A DNA stretch of 8,515 nt, taken from NCBI GenBank assembly GCA_016872875.1, contig VGYW01000353.1, positions 1 through 8,515 on the forward strand, in the 5' to 3' direction. Positions within the stretch are counted from its first letter, which is position 1. The number at the start of each line of letters is the position of its first letter. The DNA is from Planctomycetota bacterium. Its GTDB lineage: Bacteria > Planctomycetota > PUPC01 > DSUN01. Below the pieces are notes generated by a model. It saw only the letters and a list, made by a program, of their open reading frames with translations. It did no database searches and was not told where the DNA came from. The position numbers were made by a program, and so were the translations under genes. Below, one piece after another: positions 1-7,200 of the stretch.

Positions 1-162
1 GCCCCCGAAGGGGGCGTTTCACGCCCATTGAATCGCCCCGCTTCGGGGGCTCTACGCTGGCGGCGCCTTTTCCCAGGGCTCCCTTCGGTCGCCCTGGGCT
101 ACGGCTCAAACGCCCCCATTCGGGGGCCAAACCCCAGCCCCCAGAAGATGTGGGCAAAGGTA
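1..162. repeat. Cluster of small GC-rich hairpins upstream of the phosphatase gene
   Basis: There is no convincing gene here. At least four short inverted repeats follow one another: 1-15 (GCCCCC, loop GAA, GGGGGC), 36-48 (CCCCG/CGGGG), 72-98 (CCCAGGGC pairing with GCCCTGGG across an 11-nt loop) and 112-127 (GCCCCC, loop ATTC, GGGGGC). The stem-loop style GCCCC-NNNN-GGGGC is the same as in the interspersed repeat that follows at 163-240, so these are probably degenerate or partial members of the same repeat population. An open frame runs through this stretch into the phosphatase gene, but its translation is low-complexity and lies before the signal peptide, so I do not count it as coding. Confidence 0.6.
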
Positions 163-240
163 AGGGCTTCGCCCTGGGCTGATATAGTACGCCCCTTTCG
201 GGGCTCCCGAGCAAGCTACCAGAACTGGGGCCATACTCGG
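163..240 (+). repeat. Interspersed palindromic repeat, copy A
   Basis: This is one of three near-complete copies in the window (A here, B at 2348-2435 on the minus strand, C at 2552-2626). In order it has a small hairpin AGGGC-TTC-GCCCT (163-175), the core TATAGTACGC (183-192), a second hairpin GCCCC-TTTC-GGGGC (191-204), a variable stretch, and a conserved end ACCAGAACTGGGGCCATACTCGG (218-240, given here as its key parts ACCAGAA and GGGGCCATACTCGG). It lies just upstream of the phosphatase start. A non-autonomous MITE- or REP-like element fits, but no terminal target duplication is clear. Confidence 0.75.
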
Positions 241-243
241 CGT

Positions 244-272
244 TTGAGCGCAAGTCGTCCTTGCGCTATTCT
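244..272 (+). promoter_or_regulatory. Weak candidate promoter for the phosphatase gene
   Basis: TTGAGC (244-249) and TATTCT (267-272) are separated by 17 bp, which resembles a sigma70-type promoter. The predicted transcription start, about 278-280, lies just past the ATG at 274. If this promoter is used, translation would have to begin at a later codon such as TTG at 298. This conflict keeps confidence low. Confidence 0.25.
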
Positions 273-273
273 C

Positions 274-2244
274 ATGTGGCGGAGCAATCGGGCGGGATTG
301 AGGAGCAGTCCCCTGTCGCAGGCGAGAGCGTTCTTGGCCGTGGGCCTGGTGCTGGGGGTCGCGCTGTCGGGCGGCGACGCCTTGTGCGCGCCGCAGATCA
401 TCAAAGGTCCCTACCTCCAACAGGTCACGCAGGACAGCATGGTGGTAATGTGGGAGACGGACGAGGCGGCGCCGAGCCGCGTGGACTACGGCCTCGCGGC
501 GCCGGGCGAGCGCTTCGTCGAGGACCCCTCGCCGCACACCATCCACGAGGTCACGCTCACCGGCCTCGCCACGGGCACGGCCTACCGCTACAACGTCACC
601 TCGGGCGCGACGACGAGCGTGGCCAGCACGTTCGCGACCGCCCCCGAGTTCCCGCAGCCATTCCGCATGGTGGTCTATGGCGACAGCCGGTCCTACCCCG
701 CCACCCACGCCGCGGTGGCCGCCGGCATCGCGGCCAGCAGGCCCGACATCGTGCTCCACACGGGCGACCTGGTGTCGGGCGGCGCCTACGGCGAGTTCGG
801 CCAGCAGTTCTTCACCCCCGCGCGCGACCTGATGCTCGACACGCCGCTGCTGCCGAGCCTGGGGAACCACGAGGACAACAGCTCGTGGTACTTCGACCTC
901 CTCTCGCTGCCCGGCAACGAGCGCTGGTTCGCCTTCACCTACGGCTGCGCGCGGATCATCTGTCTCGACACGAACGCCAGCCACTCGCCGGGGAGCGCGC
1001 AGCACAACTGGCTCCTCTCGGAGCTGACCTCCGCCGAGTGCGCCGCGGCCGCGTGGCGCATCGTCTACTTCCACCACCCGCCCTACAGCGCGACGGCCAA
1101 GCACGGGGACGACTGGGGGGTGCGGCTCACCCTCGTGCCCTTCTTCGAGCAGCACCGCGTCAACGTGGTCTTCTCCGGCCACAGCCACGCCTACGAGCGC
1201 TACGCCAACAACGGCATCGTCTACATCGTCACGGGCGGCGGCGGCGCCCCGCTCCACGGCCTCCAGAGCCGCATCGTCCCGCCCACCCGCCTCGCGGGCG
1301 CGAGCGTCTACCACTTCGTAGTCGCCGACATCACCACGGCCTCGATGCGCATCGCGGCGCGCCGCAGCAACGGCAAGGACTTCGACGCCATCGAGTTCCT
1401 CGCCCCCAACGACCCGCCCGCGGCGGCCCCCGACGCCTATGCCACCGACGAGGACGCCGCCCTCAACGTCCCGGCCCCCGGCGTCCTGGGCAACGACACC
1501 GACCCCGACCGCAATCCGCTGCGTGCCGTCCTCGTAGCCGGCGTCCAGCACGGCGCCCTCGCCTTCAACCCCGATGGCTCCTTCGTCTACGTCCCCGACG
1601 CCAACCACAGCGGCGCCGACTCCTTCACCTACAGAGCCAACGACGGCCGGGCCGACAGCCCCGCGGTCACGGTGGACATCGCGGTCAACGCCGTCAACGA
1701 CCCGCCGGTGGCCCGGGCCGACGCCGCCCTCACCGAGCAGGGCGCCGCCGCCAACCTGCCCGTCCTCGCCAACGACAGCGACGCCGACGGCGACCCCCTG
1801 GCCATCACCGCCCTCACCCAGCCCCCCAACGGCCTCGCCACGCACGACGGCGCCACCGTCACCTACACCCCCGCCCCCGGCTACGCCGGCACCGACACGT
1901 TCACCTACACGGCCCGCGACGGCAGCGGCGCTACCGCCTCCGCCACCGTCTCGGTCCTCGTTGTCCCCTACGCGCGGCCGGACATCCACGGCCGGATCGC
2001 CGACGGCGCCGGGAACGGCATCGCCGGCGCCACGGTCAAGCTCAAGGGACTCTACGGCACCAAGTGGAAGGGCGAAGCACTCACCGACGCCCTGGGCTTC
2101 TACACCTTCGGCAACCTCCCCCTCGGCACCTACAGCGTGAAGCCGAAGCTGAAGGGCTGGCAGTTGGCCCCGCGCTCCCTCGAGGTCCCCCTCGCCGCCC
2201 CCACCGACCACGCCCCCGCCGACTTCACCGGCACGGCCAAGTGA
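274..2244 (+). CDS. Secreted purple acid phosphatase-like metallophosphoesterase with Ig-like and carboxypeptidase-regulatory-like domains
   Basis: This 656-residue protein probably hydrolyses phosphate esters outside the cytoplasm. A hydrophobic signal peptide spans residues 19-33, with likely cleavage after A39. Residues 42-130 begin IIKGPYLQ and form the fibronectin-like N-terminal domain typical of purple acid phosphatases. The dimetal site follows: GDSR (D137), HTGDL (D165), GNHED (N198, H199), FHHPP (H267/H268) and GHSHAYER (H303, H305). Residues about 380-475 and 476-566 are two cadherin-like/Big_9-type Ig domains, each with an acidic NDxDxDxxPL motif that may bind calcium. Residues 567-656 resemble a carboxypeptidase regulatory-like domain. 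No membrane anchor or sorting signal is visible after them. The frame is open from 28, but ATG 274 is the first start directly before the signal peptide; there is no clear ribosome binding site, and TTG 298 is an alternative. The true substrate is unknown; family assignment is secure, phosphatase activity is inferred. Confidence 0.88.
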   Translation: MWRSNRAGLRSSPLSQARAFLAVGLVLGVALSGGDALCAPQIIKGPYLQQVTQDSMVVMWETDEAAPSRVDYGLAAPGERFVEDPSPHTIHEVTLTGLATGTAYRYNVTSGATTSVASTFATAPEFPQPFRMVVYGDSRSYPATHAAVAAGIAASRPDIVLHTGDLVSGGAYGEFGQQFFTPARDLMLDTPLLPSLGNHEDNSSWYFDLLSLPGNERWFAFTYGCARIICLDTNASHSPGSAQHNWLLSELTSAECAAAAWRIVYFHHPPYSATAKHGDDWGVRLTLVPFFEQHRVNVVFSGHSHAYERYANNGIVYIVTGGGGAPLHGLQSRIVPPTRLAGASVYHFVVADITTASMRIAARRSNGKDFDAIEFLAPNDPPAAAPDAYATDEDAALNVPAPGVLGNDTDPDRNPLRAVLVAGVQHGALAFNPDGSFVYVPDANHSGADSFTYRANDGRADSPAVTVDIAVNAVNDPPVARADAALTEQGAAANLPVLANDSDADGDPLAITALTQPPNGLATHDGATVTYTPAPGYAGTDTFTYTARDGSGATASATVSVLVVPYARPDIHGRIADGAGNGIAGATVKLKGLYGTKWKGEALTDALGFYTFGNLPLGTYSVKPKLKGWQLAPRSLEVPLAAPTDHAPADFTGTAK

Positions 2245-2264
2245 GGCGCCGGCCCCCGCTCTTC

Positions 2265-2285
2265 CCCTCTCCCTCTGGGAGAGGG
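2265..2285. repeat. REP-like hairpin after the phosphatase gene, possible terminator
   Basis: CCCTCTCCC (2265-2273) and GGGAGAGGG (2277-2285) form a perfect 9-bp stem with a 3-nt loop, starting 20 bases after the stop codon. The following GCAGGGTGAGGG completes a motif that I recognise as a widespread intergenic repeat in many GC-rich bacteria (its translation reads PHPALSQRERG). It could act as a terminator hairpin for the phosphatase gene, but no T tract follows, so a repeat is the safer call. Confidence 0.65.
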
Positions 2286-2347
2286 CAGGGTGAGGGCTCC
2301 GGGAAGACGCGAGCGGCTGCGGGGCGGGACCGATTGATGGGGTTCTT

Positions 2348-2435
2348 CCGAGTATGGCCCCCAATTCTGGTAAGGTCCTTCGGCGCCGAAGCTCCGAACG
2401 GAGCGTACTATAGCAGCCCAGGGCGAAGCCCTGGG
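2348..2435 (-). repeat. Interspersed palindromic repeat, copy B (inverted)
   Basis: This is the reverse-complement copy of the repeat at 163-240. Read on the minus strand it starts with a perfect 8-bp hairpin CCCAGGGC-TTC-GCCCTGGG (2417-2435), then the TATAGTACGC core, then a hairpin whose stem is GCTCC/GGAGC (2391-2404) in place of GCCCC/GGGGC in copies A and C. The variable stretch here holds a perfect 14-bp palindrome (2378-2391). The end matches the others (ACCAGAATTGGGGGCCAT). Together with copy A it brackets the phosphatase gene as an inverted pair. Confidence 0.75.
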
Positions 2436-2461
2436 ACAGGCGAACGGCCAGATTTAGCCCT

Positions 2462-2522
2462 GTAGGGGCGTACTACCCGCCCTGGGCAGGATGTGGCGCC
2501 CGGAACCGCATAGTACGCCCTT
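2462..2522. repeat. Two core fragments of the interspersed repeat, head to head
   Basis: The 8-bp core TAGTACGC of the interspersed repeat occurs twice more between copies B and C: inverted at 2468-2475 (GGGGCGTACTAC context) and direct at 2511-2518 (CATAGTACGCCC context). The flanking arms are not recognisable as full copies, so these are probably decayed or partial insertions. With copies A, B and C this makes five occurrences of the core, all between genes around the phosphatase locus. Confidence 0.5.
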
Positions 2523-2551
2523 CCAGGGCTGGCCTACCTACCGCCCCCTTC

Positions 2552-2626
2552 CTTCGCCCTGGGCTGCTATAGTACGCCCCTGTCGGGGCTCCGGAGTAGT
2601 TCACCAGAATTGGGGGCCATGCTCGG
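2552..2626 (+). repeat. Interspersed palindromic repeat, copy C
   Basis: This copy is in the same orientation as copy A. It carries the core TATAGTACGC (2568-2577), hairpin GCCCC-TGTC-GGGGC (2576-2589), a variable stretch, and the conserved end CACCAGAATTGGGGGCCATG with CTCGG (up to 2626). The upstream hairpin is reduced. Its right edge lies eight bases before the -35 box of the promoter for the downstream lipoprotein gene. Confidence 0.75.
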
Positions 2627-2634
2627 TTCTTCCC

Positions 2635-2663
2635 TTGACATAGCCAGATCGGCGGTGTAGGAT
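2635..2663 (+). promoter_or_regulatory. Sigma70-type promoter of the secretin-like lipoprotein gene
   Basis: A perfect -35 TTGACA (2635-2640) is followed after exactly 17 bp by TAGGAT (2658-2663), a good -10 box. The predicted transcription start is about 2669-2671, giving a leader of roughly 70 nt before the ATG at 2741. This is the best-formed promoter in the window. It lies immediately after repeat copy C. Confidence 0.7.
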
Positions 2664-2672
2664 GCACATGGC

Positions 2673-2712
2673 CTTCGCTCCTCACCCGCCGGGCGTTCGC
2701 CCGAGGAGCGAG
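2673..2712 (+). promoter_or_regulatory. Structured 5' leader of the lipoprotein mRNA
   Basis: CGCTCCTC (2676-2683) can pair with GAGGAGCG (2703-2710), and inside the loop GGGC (2691-2694) can pair with GCCC (2699-2702). The nested stem-loop lies early in the predicted leader, between the likely transcription start and the ribosome binding site at 2729-2734. It matches no riboswitch class that I recognise. It might stabilise the mRNA or have no function. Confidence 0.4.
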
Positions 2713-2728
2713 AGCCGGCACCCGGTAT

Positions 2729-2734
2729 GGAGGG
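2729..2734 (+). promoter_or_regulatory. Ribosome binding site for the lipoprotein gene
   Basis: GGAGGG ends six bases before ATG 2741. It decides this start, which also places the signal sequence and lipobox at the very N-terminus. Confidence 0.7.
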
Positions 2735-2740
2735 CCGCCA

Positions 2741-3967
2741 ATGGGAACCGCTCAACCCCGTCGGGCACGGGTCCTGCTCCACTCCTTCGTTCTCTCCGCC
2801 GCCGTGCTGCTGGCCGCGTCGTGCCGGCCGCCATCGCCCCAGCCTGGCGACGATCGGGCGCTGCCGGCGTGGGAGCGCGAGCTGCGCGCGAAGCTGAGCA
2901 AGCCCGTGACCGTGGAGTTCCGCGAAGCCTCCCTTGCTCAAGCCTGCGAGACCCTGAGCAAGCTTGCCAATGTCTCCATCCGCATTGACCCCGCCGTCGC
3001 CGCGCAGGGGACGCCAATCAGATTGGCCGAGTGCGCGATGCCGGCCGAGAGCGTCCTCCGCTGGATCTGCCGCTTCGCGCGCGCACGCTATCTCCTCAAG
3101 GACGGCGCTGTGGTGGTCGCCCCTCTGCCCTCTGCCGGGAAGCTGGAGAGCCAGACCTACGACCTGCCGAGCCTCATCGCGCACGAACCTGTGCCGGAAG
3201 AGCGACCGAGGGAGGAGCCCCTGTGCAGCGGCTGGTGTCGGTACGTCCGCGCGGCCATCGCCCCGGACACTTGGCGCGAGGATCTGGGTGGGAACTGCGC
3301 CGGGGAAAGACAAGGCATGGCAGCCTGTGCGGGCCGTCGCCTCATCGTCGTCCACACCGAAGCGGTTCAGGCCGAGGTCGCCAAGTTCCTCGACGCGCAC
3401 CGCAAGATGAAGAAGAACATCCAGGTTCACATCCTCGCGCGGTTCCTCATGATTGACCGGGGCGAGGTCGAGGCCCCCAAGCTCCAGTTCCAACCTGAGA
3501 GAGGGGGGGCAGCGTCCTATGCGCTCCTGCGTGAAGGCCAAACGGAGGCTCTGTTGAAAGCCATCATCCACAAGCAAAGGGGAGCCATCCTCTCCGCGCC
3601 GCGCCTGGCATGCTACAACACACAGCGGGCCAACTTCCAGGCTCTCACGAACCGCGGCTACGTCCCCCGTATCACACCCGAGGAGCCGCCAGAGATCGGC
3701 AACGAGCCAGAGGGCCTTCTCCTCGACACCCAACCCTTCGTAGGCCCCGACCAGAGGCAGATAACGGTCATCCTCGAAGGGGAGCTTCGCCTGCCACGGG
3801 CCACGACCGCTCTCCTTCGGCCCGACGCAGTAGTGAGCCTGCCGGACGGTGGCAGCGTGTTCCTCATCCTCTCCCCGGCCACCACGGGAAGCCAAACGTT
3901 CAAGGACAAGAGGCTCGTCGCCATCCTCCTCTCCGCCGAGGTCGTGCCCGACATCTTCGAGGAGTAG
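2741..3967 (+). CDS. Lipoprotein with STN-type and secretin-like domains
   Basis: This 408-residue protein has a lipoprotein signal: R7/R8/R10, a hydrophobic stretch (residues 11-26) and a lipobox ending ASC, with C28 as the lipidated residue. Residues about 54-127 (VTVEFREASLAQACETLSKL and following) match the STN/secretin N-domain pattern. Next comes YDLPSLI and a segment running to RRLIVVHTEAVQAEVAKFL, the N-domain pattern common in planctomycetal secretin-like proteins. The last third, from IQVHILARFLMI through LSAPRLACYNTQRANFQ to DTQPFVGP, resembles a secretin core. The usual secretin C-terminal pattern with a PxLGDIPxxGxLF-like motif is missing, so it may not form an outer-membrane channel by itself. 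No type II secretion or pilus genes are nearby. Family resemblance is inferred from motifs; the function is unknown. It has its own promoter and ribosome binding site. Confidence 0.8.
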   Translation: MGTAQPRRARVLLHSFVLSAAVLLAASCRPPSPQPGDDRALPAWERELRAKLSKPVTVEFREASLAQACETLSKLANVSIRIDPAVAAQGTPIRLAECAMPAESVLRWICRFARARYLLKDGAVVVAPLPSAGKLESQTYDLPSLIAHEPVPEERPREEPLCSGWCRYVRAAIAPDTWREDLGGNCAGERQGMAACAGRRLIVVHTEAVQAEVAKFLDAHRKMKKNIQVHILARFLMIDRGEVEAPKLQFQPERGGAASYALLREGQTEALLKAIIHKQRGAILSAPRLACYNTQRANFQALTNRGYVPRITPEEPPEIGNEPEGLLLDTQPFVGPDQRQITVILEGELRLPRATTALLRPDAVVSLPDGGSVFLILSPATTGSQTFKDKRLVAILLSAEVVPDIFEE

Positions 3968-3968
3968 G

Positions 3969-4127
3969 ATGCAGGAACTGAAGATGTCCGCTCCAACCGC
4001 CGGGAGGCACCTCGGCAAGCTGATCCGCAGGGGTCTTGTGCGCAGTTCCTTGCGCGACGGGCGTATGTCTTACCAGCCTGCGCCAAGGGCGAGCCCACCG
4101 GTTCACGGACGCCTTTCGCCATCCTGA
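3969..4127 (+). pseudogene. Winged helix-turn-helix fragment (ArsR/MarR-like), small gene or remnant
   Basis: The 52-codon frame begins two bases after the lipoprotein stop codon. Its first 38 residues include LKMSAPTAGRHLGKLIRRGL and then VRSSLRDGRMSYQPAP. This is the recognition helix and wing pattern of ArsR/MarR-type regulators (S-x-P-T-x-x-R-H-L-x-x-L-x-x-x-G-L-V). The first helices of the domain are absent: upstream in the same frame lies only the shadow of the lipoprotein gene. After residue 38 the sequence becomes proline-rich and stops. GAGGAG (3959-3964), overlapping the end of the upstream gene, could serve as ribosome binding site, so a coupled small protein is possible. A truncated remnant of a regulator is more likely than a working repressor. 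Confidence 0.45.
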
Positions 4128-4152
4128 ACGCGCTCTGGGAAACGGAGGGGTT

Positions 4153-4172
4153 CCGTACTTGAACAAGTACGG
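4153..4172. repeat. Near-perfect 20-bp palindrome between convergent genes
   Basis: CCGTACTTG and CAAGTACGG flank a central AA. As RNA it gives an 8-bp stem with a GAAC loop on the plus strand. It lies in the 99-bp gap between the winged-helix fragment and the convergent giant gene, so a bidirectional terminator hairpin is possible, but neither side has a T tract. An operator for a dimeric regulator is the other option. Confidence 0.45.
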
Positions 4173-4226
4173 TATCCTCGTCGCAAAGCGGGGACGAGCA
4201 GCCACTCGCGGACACCGTGTCCCACT

Positions 4227-7200
4227 CTACTTGCGGAAGGCGAAGGGGCAGGAGCGGGTGGGGTCGGAGAACATGAGGCTGGCGGGCCAGTTCACCTTGT
4301 AGTCCTGCTCGTTCCCCCAGGCGTTGATGCAGGAGATGGAGACGCCGACGCGGACGACCTCGCCGGGGGCGCCCGTGGTGGGCAAGATGTCCGCGCCCTT
4401 GCGTCCCGCGATGCCGCCGACGAGGCGGACCTCATTGAAGGGGATGCGGGCCATGGCGGCGTAGCCGGGCTTGCCCTTGAAGGCGACGCCTGTGACGGCG
4501 CCCAGGTGGCGCCCGAGGGGATGAGCCGCCAGGTCGTCGAGCTTGGCGGCCCAGATGCTCTCGCGGGGGAGGGCATAGTTGGCCGACCAGGCCTTGCCCT
4601 CGCGGTCGTGATGGCGGTGCTTGAACATTGCGGGCGAGCCGTCGCTGGTCATGCCGAGGGTGAATTGCTCCTCTTCGAGCCATAGCTCGACGCAGTCATA
4701 CATCCACATCGCGTTGCCCTTCGGGTCGTCGAAGTGCATGGTGTCGTCGGCGACGAGGAAGATGGCGTAGAGGCTGGCGCCATCGTGGGCGATTGCCCCG
4801 ATGGCTGTCCCCGCGCGAAAGGTCTGCCAAAGGTCGTCGGGCACGGAGCGGCGGAAGCCGGGGGTTGGCAGCATGACGATCTGGGGGACGACGCCCGCTC
4901 GCTCCCAGGGCGCCCAGTCGCCGCCGACCTTCAGCTCGGGCACCTTGGGGATCGTGAGGAGCCGCTCGACCGGCTTCCCCTGCGTCCTGTCGGGCAGGGG
5001 CGGCGGACCGGCCTTGGCCTCGGTGCCGGGCCAGTTGAAACGGGTGACGGTGCGCTCGATGGTGTCGGCGCCCTCCACGCGGAGGCGGGCGAAACGGCCA
5101 ATCGCGTCGTCCTCCACGTAGGCCCCAGGCTTGCCGTCGGGACGCATGTAGGCGTGGACGCCGTAGCGGAGGTCCACGAAGCCGATGCCGTAGTTGGTCG
5201 GCCAACCCCAGTTGCCCGTGGCGAGGCGGAGGCCATCGGCGTTGAAGAGGTCAATCTGCCCGCCGAAGCTCTTGGCCGCCATCACCCAGACGTTCTTGCC
5301 GTCGTTGACGGCGCTGATCGACATGTAGTTGCCGCCGGAGCTGAGGGCGAACCAGAGGGGCGTGCCGTCGGGAGTTGAGCGGCCGACGCCCGTGCCGTCG
5401 GCGCCCCAGCCGGGCACCATCTTGTTGTAGAGGTCGGTCACGGCCAGGTAGTAGATGTCGCCCGTCACCCTATCAGCGGTGATGGCCTCGTTGCACTTCA
5501 TCTTGCGGGGCGAGGGGTCCTCCTTCGGGCCGACGATGGCGGGATGCTCGAAGTCGAACGTCGGGTTGCCCTGGGCGTCGAGGCCCTTGAAGGGGATGCG
5601 TCTGAACTGAAGCGAGTAGTTGCCGCCGGCGATGATGTCGCCGCCCTTGCTGAAGGCCACGGTGGCGTAGGCCCAGCCGCTGAGGAGCTTGTGGCGGTTG
5701 TCGTAGTCGAGGGCGGTCCTCGGCTTGAGCGGGTCGCTGACGTCGAGCAGGAGCAGGCTGCCGTCGCCGCGGCGGTTGAAGTAGAAGATGAATGGCTTGC
5801 CGCCGAGGACCACCGCACCGTGAGGCGAGCCGGGCGAGAGGCTCCGCGGCTTCTTCTCGCCGGCGACCTCGATGCTGCCGCGCGGGCTTTCGACCAACCA
5901 CTCCCACGCCCCGGTCTTCGGGTCAACGCGGAAGATGCCCGGCCAGCAGTAGACGTATTCGGGCTTGGTCGGGTGGACGACTGCGGTGTCCATGAAATTG
6001 CTCAGCGCCTCGAAGGCGACCTTGCCCGATTCGGGCCACAGGCAGCGGAGCCGTGCGTGCTCGCACAGGAGCAGGCGGCCATCGGGCGTGATCGCCGCAT
6101 CGCGCGGGTCGTCAAAGAGGTCGGGCGAAACGGGCGTCCACTCCCCCTTCGGCCTCTCCTTGCCGAGGGTGCGGAGCACCTTGCCGCTCGCGGCGTCGAG
6201 CCAGGCGACCTTCGCAGCCTTGCGGTCAACCACGGCGAGGCGTCCCGCGCCCGCGGCGAGATACTGCGGCGTCTCCAGCCCCGTGGCATAGCGCTTCTCC
6301 ACCGAGCCATCGGCCTTGAGCGAGACGACATCCTTACCCGTGATGGCCCAGAGGATGCCCTTCTCGTCCGCCGCCACATCACCCACGCCGGGCAGGGGCC
6401 AGTCGCTCTTCTTCTGGCCACTGGCGAGGTCGAAAGAGCGGATGAGATTGAGGTTGGGAATGCCGACGAAGGCTGTCTTGCCAATGACCGCGACGCCAGC
6501 GACGCCGCCCGGCGCCTTCTCGCCGGAGGCGAAGATGGGATAGCTCTCGGCCCCATTCGCCATCCTCGCCCGCTCGCACGAGGCCGTGAGGCGAATCAGC
6601 TTCGTCCCCTCCCCCTTCCCCACCGCGCCAATGAAGCCATCAGTCTGAACTGTAGGCGGGGCCTCCGTGCCCCGCGTCTTCTCCTGCTCCCCTTCGCGGG
6701 GGACAGAGCCCCCGCCTACAAGAGCGAGGCCACCTGTGAAATCCTTCTCCGCGAAGTTTGCGGCGAAGACGGGCTGGCCGGACGATGAGTAGCGCCGCAG
6801 CGGATACCCGGCCTCGTCATAGATCGTCGTGATAACGAATCCGCCATCTGGCAGCGCCACCACGCGGTCCGCATTATCGCAGTGGTACGCCCCCATCGCC
6901 GCCCCGTTGTCCCCCATCGCCCCATCGTCCACGATTCGCACGTTGTGGCTCACGCTTCGCACTTCATACTCGCCGGCTGCCGCCGGCTGCCCGAGGTCAT
7001 CCAACCCATCCCAATACAGGTCGCTCACGCCGGCCGCATCAGCCAGGAGCGTTCTCACAAGTGTACCGTCGGCCCGATACACGCCCGCGCTATGGCGCCG
7101 GCCCCTCCTGCCTGTGACTTCGGCTATGCGTTGCCAGTGTGTGGCGGGCCTGGCGTCCGGGTAATCGTAGGCCCCCACGCAGGCATCCGGGTAACGTTCT

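Noticed and set aside
1..250. CRISPR array from the repeated GC-rich hairpins
   Set aside because: Repeat units are unequal, spacers are not regular in length and no cas gene is present.
28..273. N-terminal extension of the phosphatase back to ATG 28
   Set aside because: The extension translates hairpin and repeat DNA, and would place 82 residues before the signal peptide.
106..2364. 752-codon open frame antisense to the phosphatase gene
   Set aside because: Its translation is dominated by G, V, A, R and E and shows no domain, whereas the plus strand encodes clear metal-binding motifs. Stop-free antisense frames are expected with GC-biased third positions.
261..2465. 734-codon plus-strand frame overlapping the phosphatase in another frame
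   Set aside because: The product is an Arg/Pro/His-rich low-complexity chain and ends in repeat sequence; it is a shadow frame.
2567..4018. 483-codon minus-strand frame opposite the lipoprotein gene
   Set aside because: No signal, motif or ribosome binding site supports it, while the plus strand has promoter, ribosome binding site, lipobox and secretin-like motifs.
4036..4302. 88-codon plus-strand frame across the convergent gap as a gene of its own
   Set aside because: It overlaps the end of the giant gene, lacks a ribosome binding site and has no recognised domain. I mention it only as a possible frameshifted continuation of the winged-helix fragment.
5544..6788. 414-codon plus-strand frame opposite the giant gene
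   Set aside because: Composition is typical of an antisense shadow and it shows no recognisable domain; the minus-strand protein is continuous across it.
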